8,187 nucleotides of DNA from NCBI GenBank assembly GCA_029068025.1, contig JAIEDJ010000357.1:1-8187 (forward strand), read 5' to 3'. Of the stretch, positions 1 to 4,833 are shown in pieces. The notes beneath the pieces were generated by a model. That model was not told the origin of the DNA, ran no database searches, and worked only from the letters and a program-made list of their open reading frames with translations. Both the position numbers and the translations under genes were made by a program. The stretch's first letter is position 1; every line of letters starts with the position of its first letter. The DNA comes from Oscillospiraceae bacterium. GTDB lineage: Bacteria > Bacillota > Clostridia > Oscillospirales > Ruminococcaceae.

Positions 1-45
1 AAAACGGAATCAGTTTGTTGCTTAAATTATCCCAACAGGGGGCTT

Positions 46-64
46 TTTGTGCTGTCTGCACAAA
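46..64. repeat. Short inverted repeat downstream of secA
   Basis: TTTGTGC at 46-52 and GCACAAA at 58-64 form a 7-bp hairpin with a 5-base loop, about 40 bases past the secA stop. Read on the secA (minus) strand, it is followed by AAAGCCCCC rather than a T tract, so it is not a convincing intrinsic terminator. The rest of 1-102 shows no gene, and I see no clear secA terminator in it. Confidence 0.3.
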
Positions 65-102
65 TTGGAGCGGTTCAGTTTGTGTGTCCGCGCTCTGTTT
101 TT

Positions 103-2787
103 TTATTTATGTGCCGCTTTCTTTGCTTTTTTGACTGCGCGTTTTTCGCTTCTGAACGGAACATTTGCTCCCGCGTTCGGCGCGTCGGGCTTCATTACCT
201 GCTCACGCTCTATGGGCTTCATTTTAACGGGGATAGTCAGCGCAAGTCTTACAGTTTCCTCGCGGATAGTAGCTATCATCTCGTCGAACATTATAAAGCC
301 CTCGCGGCGGTATTCCTCAACAGGGTTTCTCTGAGCGTAGCCGCGGAGTCCTATGCCGTTTTTCAGCTCATCCATCGCGTCAATGTGATCCATCCAGTGC
401 TTGTCTACCACCTTGAGCAGGCAGACGCGCTCGATCTCACGGAGATTTTCTTTGCCGAGATCCTTTTCACGCAGATCCACAACAAGCTTTCCGCGGTTTT
501 TGATGAAATTCGTTATATCCTTGGAATCGACTTCGTTAAGCTCCTGATTGTCAAATCTGAGGTCGGTGTCCATCAGGAACAGATTGAGATACTGCGCGCG
601 AAGTCCGTCGAGGTTCCAGTTGTCCGCAACGGAATCCGAGCAGTAGGTGCCGACGTTTTCTTCTATATCCTGGTTCATCATCTGAATGATGTTGTCGTGG
701 ATGTCCTCGCCGTCGAGAACCTTTCTTCTCTGTGTATAGATGGTGTGACGCATCTGAGACATAACGTCGTCGAAGTCAAGGACGTGCTTTCTGATGGCAA
801 AGTTGTTGCCTTCGATCTTCATCTGCGCCGACTCGATTGCTCTGCTCAGGAATCCGACCTCAAGCGGAATATCCTCATCAAAGTTCATTACTTCCATGAT
901 CTTCTGAACACGCTCGCCGCCGAACAGTCTCATAAGATCGTCCTCAAGGGAGATATAGAAGCAGCTCTCTCCCGGGTCGCCCTGACGCCCGGCACGTCCG
1001 CGGAGCTGGTTGTCGATACGGCGTGACTCGTGGCGCTCAGTTCCTATTATAAATAAGCCGCCAAGCTCGCGCACCGCTTCCGCTTCGGGTTTGATCTGCT
1101 CATCGAATTTTTTGTTGAGCTCCTGGAATTTTTCGCGCGCCGAGATGATCTCTTCATCGTCGGTCTCGGCAAAGCCCGTTGCTTCGCGGATCATTGCTTC
1201 GGAATAGCCGAGCTTGCGCATTTCGGCAAGAGCGAGATACTCGGCGTTTCCTCCGAGCTTGATATCGGTTCCGCGTCCCGCCATATTGGTGGCGATGGTG
1301 ACGGCGTTCTTCTTGCCTGCCTGAGCGACGATATCCGCTTCACGCTCGTGATTCTTCGCGTTGAGCACTTCGTGCTTGATGCCGCGGGCTTTGAGCAGCT
1401 TGGAGAGCTGTTCGGACTTTTCGATGGTGACGGTGCCGACCAGCACGGGCTGTCCTTTCTTATGGCACTCCTCTACCTGGTCGCAGACTGCCTTCAGCTT
1501 GCCGTGCACGTTTTTATAGATCTTGTCGTGATTGTCCTTGCGGATAACCGGCTTGTTTGTGGGGATCTCAACTACGTCGAGCGAGTAGATCTGGCGGAAC
1601 TCGCTCTCCTCGGTCATGGCGGTTCCCGTCATGCCGGACAGCTTGTTGTAAAGGCGGAAGAAGTTCTGGAAGGTGATGGTGGCGAGAGTTTTGCTCTCGT
1701 GCTGTACTTTAACGCCTTCCTTAGCTTCGATGGCCTGGTGCAGTCCCGCGTTGTAGCGGCGTCCGAACATGAGACGTCCGGTATTCTCGTCAACGATGAT
1801 GATCTCGCCGTCCTTGACGACATAATCAACATCGAGCTTCATGATACCGTGTGCGCGGATAGCCTGATTGATGTGGTGGAGAAGTGTCATATTCTCGGGA
1901 TCCATCAGGTTCTCGACGTTGAAGTACTTTTCAGCCTTCGCTACGCCGTTCGGCAGCAGGTTGCAGGTCTTTTCCTTTTCGTCAACAAGATAATCGCCGT
2001 CAAAGTTGTTTTCGTATTCCTCTTTGGTGTCGATCTCGACAACTTTGTCCATTTTCAGCGTTCTGGCGAACTGATCCGCTTTCTGATAGAGATCCGTGGA
2101 CTTTTCGCCCTGACCCGAGATGATAAGCGGCGTTCTCGCTTCGTCTATCAGAATGGAGTCGACCTCGTCGACTACCGCGAAATTCGGCTCTCGCTGAACA
2201 AGATCCTTTTTGAAAATGCACATATTGTCGCGCAGGTAGTCGAAGCCCAGCTCATTGTTGGTGGCATAGGTTATGTCGCAGGCGTATGCCGCGCGGCGCT
2301 GATCGTTGTCCAGCTCGTGAGTGATAAGTCCGACGGTTAGTCCCATAAAGCGGTGTACCTTGGACATCCACTCACTGTCGCGCTTTGCGAGGTAGTCGTT
2401 GACCGTTACGATATGAACGCCCTTTCCTGTGAGCGCGTTGAGGTACGCCGGGAGCGTCGCAACGAAGGTCTTGCCCTCGCCCGTTCTCATCTCGGCGATA
2501 CGTCCCTGGTGAAGAACTATGCCACCGATGATCTGAACAGGATAGTGTTTTATTCCGATAACGCGCGATGACGCTTCACGGCAGGCGGCGAACGCGTCGG
2601 GAAGGATATCGTCGAGTGTTTCGCCGTTGGCGAGTCTTTCCTTGAGGATGCCCGTCTGGGCTTTAAGCTCCTTGTCAGTCATTTCCTGGTATTTCGGCTC
2701 CAGATCGAGTACTGCCTGCTTTATAGGTTCGATTCGTTTCAGTTCTCTTGAAGAATAGGTTCCGAAGATTGATTTAATGATTCCCAT
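103..2787 (-). CDS. secA: Protein translocase subunit SecA
   Basis: SecA is the cytoplasmic ATPase motor that pushes unfolded preproteins through the SecYEG channel. The 894-residue protein is full length and shows the family's order of domains. Walker A MRTGEGKT lies at about 100-107, the Walker B/DEAD-type DEVD at 207-210, and GFDYLRDN at 181-188. The crosslinking-domain region spans about 220-370, followed by SGMTGTA at 384-390. The second nucleotide-binding fold has NMAGRGTDIKLGG at 501-513 and IGTERHESRRIDNQLRGRAG ending at 600. The two-helix finger region contains KHWMDHIDAMDELKNGIGLR. An extra charged stretch at about 515-575, between LGG and the GGLFIIGTERHESRR block, is as expected for Gram-positive SecAs. 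The C-terminus ends in a Lys/Arg-rich tail (KKAKKAAHK) without the CxCxSG zinc-binding SEC-C motif found in many SecAs. The ATG at 2787 is supported by an AAAGGAA Shine-Dalgarno. The gene is divergent from the small plus-strand gene at 3391. Confidence 0.98.
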   Translation of the reverse strand: MGIIKSIFGTYSSRELKRIEPIKQAVLDLEPKYQEMTDKELKAQTGILKERLANGETLDDILPDAFAACREASSRVIGIKHYPVQIIGGIVLHQGRIAEMRTGEGKTFVATLPAYLNALTGKGVHIVTVNDYLAKRDSEWMSKVHRFMGLTVGLITHELDNDQRRAAYACDITYATNNELGFDYLRDNMCIFKKDLVQREPNFAVVDEVDSILIDEARTPLIISGQGEKSTDLYQKADQFARTLKMDKVVEIDTKEEYENNFDGDYLVDEKEKTCNLLPNGVAKAEKYFNVENLMDPENMTLLHHINQAIRAHGIMKLDVDYVVKDGEIIIVDENTGRLMFGRRYNAGLHQAIEAKEGVKVQHESKTLATITFQNFFRLYNKLSGMTGTAMTEESEFRQIYSLDVVEIPTNKPVIRKDNHDKIYKNVHGKLKAVCDQVEECHKKGQPVLVGTVTIEKSEQLSKLLKARGIKHEVLNAKNHEREADIVAQAGKKNAVTIATNMAGRGTDIKLGGNAEYLALAEMRKLGYSEAMIREATGFAETDDEEIISAREKFQELNKKFDEQIKPEAEAVRELGGLFIIGTERHESRRIDNQLRGRAGRQGDPGESCFYISLEDDLMRLFGGERVQKIMEVMNFDEDIPLEVGFLSRAIESAQMKIEGNNFAIRKHVLDFDDVMSQMRHTIYTQRRKVLDGEDIHDNIIQMMNQDIEENVGTYCSDSVADNWNLDGLRAQYLNLFLMDTDLRFDNQELNEVDSKDITNFIKNRGKLVVDLREKDLGKENLREIERVCLLKVVDKHWMDHIDAMDELKNGIGLRGYAQRNPVEEYRREGFIMFDEMIATIREETVRLALTIPVKMKPIEREQVMKPDAPNAGANVPFRSEKRAVKKAKKAAHK

Positions 2788-2793
2788 TTATGT

Positions 2794-2800
2794 TTCCTTT
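2794..2800 (-). promoter_or_regulatory. secA ribosome binding site
   Basis: On the minus strand AAAGGAA ends six bases before the secA ATG (2785-2787). This fixes the start at MGIIKSIFG, which also matches the usual SecA N-terminus. Confidence 0.8.
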
Positions 2801-2839
2801 CTATTTGTACACTTGAGAAAATATAAATATACAAGATAT

Positions 2840-2868
2840 ATTATACAACGAAACGCCGGATTTGTCAA
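2840..2868 (-). promoter_or_regulatory. secA sigma-A promoter
   Basis: On the minus strand there is a consensus -35 TTGACA (2863-2868) and a consensus -10 TATAAT (2840-2845), separated by exactly 17 bases (2846-2862). Transcription should begin near 2833, giving an AT-rich leader of roughly 45 bases before secA. This places repeat A1 (3009-3107) upstream of the secA promoter, so it is not in the secA message. Confidence 0.88.
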
Positions 2869-2959
2869 CAGTATTTTCTGTGCGCTGCGGTAATTTTTTC
2901 TTTTCGGGATATATTCGCCGAAAAATTAAATAATATCTGAAGAGCAGGCAGGTTTAAAC

Positions 2960-3010
2960 GTTGATCTTGGCTGACTTTATAATGTTGACGAGGGGCTGTT
3001 GATCTAAAAG
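2960..3010 (+). repeat. Degenerate GTTGATC units, left flank of A1
   Basis: Three head-to-tail units each begin with GTTGA: a 24-base unit (2960-2983, GTTGATCTTGGC followed by a TTTATAAT end), a 14-base unit GTTGACGAGGGGCT (2984-2997) and a 13-base unit GTTGATCTAAAAG (2998-3010). The same order recurs at 4159-4233, with one extra 24-base unit. No coding function is seen. The stretch 2869-2959 between the secA promoter and these units holds no gene. Confidence 0.65.
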
Positions 3011-3107
3011 AAATTTCAAAACCGGGCAAGGCTGCGCCTTGCCCTAGCCAGCCCTCAGCCGCACACCGCAAGCGGTGTACGGCTGAGGGCTGCTTTTTGA
3101 AATTTCT
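3009..3107. repeat. Branched palindromic repeat A1
   Basis: An outer 13-bp stem (AGAAATTTCAAAA at 3009-3021 with TTTTGAAATTTCT at 3095-3107) encloses two hairpins, giving a three-way-junction shape. The short hairpin pairs GGGCAAGGC (3024-3032) with GCCTTGCCC (3036-3044). The long hairpin pairs AGCCCTCAGCCG (3050-3061) with CGGCTGAGGGCT (3080-3091), continued by CACACCGC/GCGGTGTA (3062-3079). On the plus strand the long stem is followed by GCTTTTT, so it could also act as a weak terminator, although no gene reads into it. A related copy with changed but still complementary arms is A2 (4232-4366). Confidence 0.85.
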
Positions 3108-3260
3108 CCTGCGCGTTTACAACGTCGAACTTGGCGAGGGCGCTTTGTGCCGCTTTTGTCACGTTTATCTTGGCGAGGGTGCTGAGATCAACATTATAAA
3201 CGCGCAGCAAAGGCACTTGCGCCAAGAACAACGTAATAAAGGCGCAGGAATTTCAAAAAG
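3093..3260. repeat. Inverted repeat joining A1 to B1
   Basis: The right edge of A1 (3093-3119, CTTTTTGAAATTTCTCCTGC then GCGTTTA) is inverted at the left edge of B1 (3237-3260, TAAAGGCGCAGGAATTTC then AAAAAG). Inside this pair, a second 20-base inverted pair lies at 3111-3130 and 3186-3205; it begins or ends with the GCGCGTTTA/TAAACGCGC sequence. The linker also holds CTTGGCGAGGG copies. No gene is supported here; the open frame running through it is an accident of the repeats. Confidence 0.7.
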
Positions 3261-3366
3261 TGTCAAAATTTTTCTCAAGAAAAATTTTGACCGGTTCGGA
3301 CTTGACGGCTAAGCGTAACAGAGCGCAGCGAAGTGAAGCGTGCCGCCAAGTTCGAATTTTGAAATT
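3248..3366. repeat. Branched palindromic repeat B1
   Basis: The outer stem pairs AATTTCAAAA (3249-3258) with TTTTGAAATT (3357-3366). Inside, a short hairpin has 14-base arms (3262-3275 and 3278-3291) around a CA centre. A long hairpin pairs TTCGGACTTGACGGC (3295-3309) with GCCGCCAAGTTCGAA (3342-3356), with one G-T and one A-C opposition. The repeat ends ten bases before the AAGGAG of the downstream small gene, so it probably lies in that gene's leader. Read on the minus strand, the short hairpin is followed by ACTTTTTG, so it could end leftward transcripts from the gene at 4080. Confidence 0.83.
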
Positions 3367-3375
3367 ATTTAAGAT

Positions 3376-3381
3376 AAGGAG
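3376..3381 (+). promoter_or_regulatory. Ribosome binding site of the 65-residue gene
   Basis: AAGGAG lies nine bases before the ATG at 3391. A TTG at 3382 directly abuts the site and is too close to be used, so 3391 is chosen. The sequence AGATAAGGAG is shared with the site before the MarR gene (4825-4833) and abuts repeat B in both places. No convincing -35/-10 pair is seen upstream. Confidence 0.75.
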
Positions 3382-3390
3382 TTGAATGTT

Positions 3391-3588
3391 ATGTATCCGT
3401 TCCCGACACCCGATGAAAACGCGGACTGGAGCGAGCTTGCCGACGAATATATGAAGTCGTCGAGCGGCACCGACTGCACGGGGCTTATTCCCGCGGCGGC
3501 AAAAAGCGAGAGCGAGCTGGAAAATTACAACGAGTTATATGATTTTCTGCCGACCGCTGTTTCCGATGGAAAAAATGCCGATTGCTGA
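3391..3588 (+). CDS. Small acidic protein of unknown function (65 aa)
   Basis: I do not recognise a named family. The product is acidic, with no signal peptide or membrane segment. It starts MYPFPTPDENADWSELADEY, then has a central DCTGLIPAAAKSESELENY stretch, a LYDFLPTA segment and a C-terminal cysteine. Support for a real gene comes from the well-spaced AAGGAG, codon use like its neighbours (GCG, GAG, CTG, CCG common) and a terminator-like hairpin just past the stop. It has two cysteines (DCTG and the last residue). It stands alone between repeat B1 and a minus-strand gene, so context gives no function. Its compact acidic make-up would fit a cytoplasmic adaptor or binding protein, but that is only a guess. 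Confidence 0.65.
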   Translation: MYPFPTPDENADWSELADEYMKSSSGTDCTGLIPAAAKSESELENYNELYDFLPTAVSDGKNADC

Positions 3589-3602
3589 GCCGTTTTCGGC
3601 AA
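3589..3602. repeat. 14-bp direct repeat, copy 1 (pair at 4145-4158)
   Basis: GCCGTTTTCGGCAA occurs here and again exactly at 4145-4158. Each copy contains a small GCCG-TTTT-CGGC hairpin. The two copies bracket the terminator-like hairpin and the PH-domain gene. This could be a trace of a past insertion or recombination, or two independent small hairpins. Confidence 0.5.
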
Positions 3603-3608
3603 ATTCAA

Positions 3609-3650
3609 GAATTGACCTCCGATTCATCGAGCCGGGGGTCAATTCTTTGT
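3609..3650 (+). terminator. Terminator-like hairpin after the 65-residue gene
   Basis: GAATTGACCTCC (3609-3620) pairs with GGGGGTCAATTC (3634-3645) over 12 bp, with one U-G wobble that forms only in plus-strand RNA. The loop is 13 bases and is followed by TTTGTTG. The T tract is short and interrupted, so termination may be partial. It starts 20 bases after the TGA of the small gene. Confidence 0.6.
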
Positions 3651-3735
3651 TGAATCTTGATTTTAAGCCGAACTTTGGGTTGAAAGAAGATTACAATTTG
3701 TTGAAAACTTGGTTGAAACCGTTAATAACTTGCGT

Positions 3736-4080
3736 TTATGTGAAATTTTCCGGGATCTCGCAGAACAGAACCGTTGTTTTTCCGGCAGTGCGGACTATCG
3801 TACATATGAGATATTTTCCGAGACAATAACGGCTCTGGGAAAGTATCGCCGCGCGTTTCAGCGTAATTTCGGAGCGAAAGAAAATCCCGATCCTGATACC
3901 TATCCCATCATCCGTGATCCGGTATTCAAGCGTGCGGAATCGTATGAAAAACGCCATCCACGCGGCGGCGGTTATAAAGCAAAGTACGATCTTTAAGGCT
4001 CCGTGTGTAAGGATTAATGCAGTCGCGAACAGGGCTGCACAGAATCCGGAAAATATCCAAATAATTAGATTTTTTTTCAT
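3736..4080 (-). CDS. Small membrane protein with probable bacterial PH (DUF304-like) domain
   Basis: The 114-residue product starts MKKNLIIWIFSG. It has two hydrophobic segments (about 4-25 and 29-46), then a soluble domain from about residue 50. That domain has the pattern of bacterial PH-like domains: LEYRITDDGIGIRIGIFFR, then a EITLKRAAIL strand-helix and a LGKYLICTIVRTAGKTTVLF strand pair, ending soon after. Two short helices followed by a YRIxxDGixixxGiffR block is the usual make-up of small DUF304/bPH2 membrane proteins, which may take part in envelope or export functions. The ATG at 4080 is chosen because MKK plus a hydrophobic helix is a typical N-terminus. A GTG 27 bases upstream is in frame but no better supported. 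No strong Shine-Dalgarno is seen (only a purine-rich AAAGACGG), which lowers confidence. Plus-strand frames overlapping it look like shadows. Confidence 0.62.
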   Translation of the reverse strand: MKKNLIIWIFSGFCAALFATALILTHGALKIVLCFITAAAWMAFFIRFRTLEYRITDDGIGIRIGIFFRSEITLKRAAILSQSRYCLGKYLICTIVRTAGKTTVLFCEIPENFT

Positions 4081-4144
4081 TGTTTGACCGTCTTTCGCGG
4101 TAATCACGACTTATGTGGATTTTGGAATGTTGATTTTTGCCTGC

Positions 4145-4158
4145 GCCGTTTTCGGCAA
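4145..4158. repeat. 14-bp direct repeat, copy 2 (pair at 3589-3602)
   Basis: This is an exact second copy of GCCGTTTTCGGCAA, placed 556 bases after the first and immediately before the GTTGATC units that lead into A2. Confidence 0.5.
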
Positions 4159-4233
4159 GTTGATCTCGGCTGGTTTTATAACGTTGCTTTTGGCTGATTT
4201 TAAAATGTTGACGAGGGGCTGTTGATTTAAAAG
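4159..4233 (+). repeat. Degenerate GTTGATC units, left flank of A2
   Basis: Four head-to-tail units begin with GTTG: two 24-base units (4159-4182 and 4183-4206), the 14-base GTTGACGAGGGGCT (4207-4220) and a 13-base GTTGATTTAAAAG (4221-4233). The last three have the same lengths and order as 2960-3010. The first shows one additional unit, so the array differs in copy number between modules. Confidence 0.65.
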
Positions 4234-4366
4234 AAATTTCAAAACCGGGCAGTGCTGCGCACTGCCCTAGCCAGCCCCACTCGAGCGTTTTGCGCGTAGC
4301 GCATAATGCGTTCGCTCTGCGCTTCGCGCTCCGCTGCACCGAGCGGGACTGCTTTTTGAAATTTCT
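4232..4366. repeat. Branched palindromic repeat A2
   Basis: The outer stem is identical to that of A1 (AGAAATTTCAAAA at 4232-4244 with TTTTGAAATTTCT at 4354-4366). The short hairpin pairs GGGCAGTGC (4247-4255) with GCACTGCCC (4259-4267); two of its base pairs differ from A1 but remain paired. The long hairpin pairs AGCCCCACTCG (4273-4283) with CGAGCGGGACT (4340-4350), with two C-A type mismatches that become G-U in minus-strand RNA. Its interior (4284-4339) is a GCG-rich palindromic region unrelated to that of A1. The long stem is followed by GCTTTTT on the plus strand. Confidence 0.83.
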
Positions 4367-4405
4367 CCTGCACGTTTAAACTGTTGATCTTGGCTTGGGG
4401 GCTTG

Positions 4406-4460
4406 TGAACAAGTTTGGAAAGTTGATTATGACTTACTTAAGTTAATATGAACAAGTTTG
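4406..4460. repeat. 12-bp direct repeat upstream of the marR promoters
   Basis: TGAACAAGTTTG occurs at 4406-4417 and 4449-4460. The first copy overlaps an inverted CTTGT-GA-ACAAG. Between the copies lies the palindrome ACTTAAGT. Spaced short repeats upstream of a regulator gene are candidate regulator binding sites. Confidence 0.45.
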
Positions 4461-4475
4461 CAATATTTATGCAAA
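4457..4475. promoter_or_regulatory. Candidate operator, inverted repeat TTTGCA-N7-TGCAAA
   Basis: TTTGCA (4457-4462) and TGCAAA (4470-4475) are separated by seven bases. The 19-bp size fits a dimeric winged-helix repressor such as the MarR protein encoded downstream. It lies about 25 bases before the first -35 box. The assignment is an inference. Confidence 0.35.
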
Positions 4476-4498
4476 ATGACGAAAATACAGTTCCACTA

Positions 4499-4527
4499 TT
4501 GACAAATATATTTAACGATGGTAAAAT
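4499..4527 (+). promoter_or_regulatory. Promoter P1 of the marR-ABC operon
   Basis: A consensus -35 TTGACA (4499-4504) and -10 TAAAAT (4522-4527) are separated by 17 bases. Predicted start is near 4534, about 305 bases upstream of the MarR ATG. Confidence 0.68.
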
Positions 4528-4543
4528 AATAACCGATGTTAAA
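4511..4543. promoter_or_regulatory. Inverted repeat spanning the P1 -10 box
   Basis: TTTAAC-GAT-GG (4511-4521) and CC-GAT-GTTAAA (4533-4543) form an imperfect inverted repeat. The central 11 bases include the P1 -10 box. Its position over a promoter core makes it a plausible repressor site, perhaps for autoregulation by the MarR protein. No binding evidence is available from sequence alone. Confidence 0.35.
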
Positions 4544-4572
4544 TTGTTTGGTATTATGTTGAAGCAAAGTAC

Positions 4573-4601
4573 TTGACAGGTTCGAGATTTTGCAGTATAA
4601 T
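4573..4601 (+). promoter_or_regulatory. Promoter P2 of the marR-ABC operon
   Basis: This is a perfect consensus: TTGACA (4573-4578), 17-base spacer, TATAAT (4596-4601). Transcription would start near 4608, leaving a leader of about 230 bases that contains all of repeat B2. This is the strongest promoter-like sequence of the plus strand. Confidence 0.85.
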
Positions 4602-4675
4602 GAACAATGCGGAGCGATAAATCAACAGCCTAGATCAACGCTATAAAGGCAATTTCTGCGCCAAGATCAACATAG

Positions 4676-4792
4676 TAAAGGTGCAGGAATTTCAAAAAGT
4701 GTCGAAAAAATTTTTTCGACCGGTTCTCAATTGACGGCTAAGCGGAGCGCCAAAGGCGCGGAGCGTGCCGCCAATTGAGAATTTTGAAATTC
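4676..4792. repeat. Branched palindromic repeat B2 in the marR leader
   Basis: The outer stem pairs GAATTTCAAAA (4687-4697) with TTTTGAAATTC (4782-4792). The short hairpin is a perfect 20-base palindrome at 4701-4720 (GTCGAAAAAA and its complement). The long hairpin pairs TTCTCAATTGACGGC (4724-4738) with GCCGCCAATTGAGAA (4767-4781), with one A-C opposition shared with B1. The interior has GCGCC-AAA-GGCGC (4748-4760). The left edge 4676-4699 is the inverse of the right edge of A2 (4352-4378), as in the first module. Confidence 0.83.
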
Positions 4793-4824
4793 TTTTCAAA
4801 TCACGAATTTTGAAATTCTTTTCA
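4779..4824 (+). repeat. Tandem duplication of the B2 right edge
   Basis: GAATTTTGAAATTCTTTTCA occurs at 4779-4798 and 4805-4824, a 26-base period. The second copy runs directly into AGATAAGGAG. B1 has only one copy, so this is a local duplication between the repeat and the ribosome binding site. Confidence 0.8.
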
Positions 4825-4827
4825 GAT

Positions 4828-4833
4828 AAGGAG
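4828..4833 (+). promoter_or_regulatory. marR ribosome binding site
   Basis: AAGGAG ends five bases before the ATG at 4839. It is part of the AGATAAGGAG string also present before the gene at 3391, next to the other B repeat. It selects 4839 as the start. Confidence 0.75.

Noticed and set aside
49..2340. Long plus-strand open frames opposite secA (325 and 330 residues)
   Set aside because: They lie antisense to an intact, motif-complete secA and arise from its codon bias; the translations have no recognisable domains and no ribosome binding sites.
2901..2924. TTTTCGG/CCGAAAA hairpin as a terminator
   Set aside because: Neither strand has a T tract after the stem, and no gene ends nearby; it lies upstream of the secA promoter.
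2865..3071. 68-residue minus-strand frame, with a similar peptide in the frame at 3926-4339
   Set aside because: The shared peptide (GWLGQ...AALPGFEISF) is only the translation of repeats A1 and A2; differences include non-synonymous changes and there is no start signal.
3097..3312. 71-residue plus-strand frame
   Set aside because: It runs through the A1 edge, linker and B1 hairpin; no ribosome site, and its composition reflects palindromes.
3539..3996. Overlapping plus-strand frames of 96 and 95 residues
   Set aside because: They lack ribosome binding sites and domain patterns and overlap the better-supported minus-strand membrane protein and the terminator-like hairpin.
2959..4833. CRISPR array or insertion sequence
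   Set aside because: Repeats are few, degenerate and irregularly spaced with no unique equal-length spacers, and no transposase or cas gene is present in the window.
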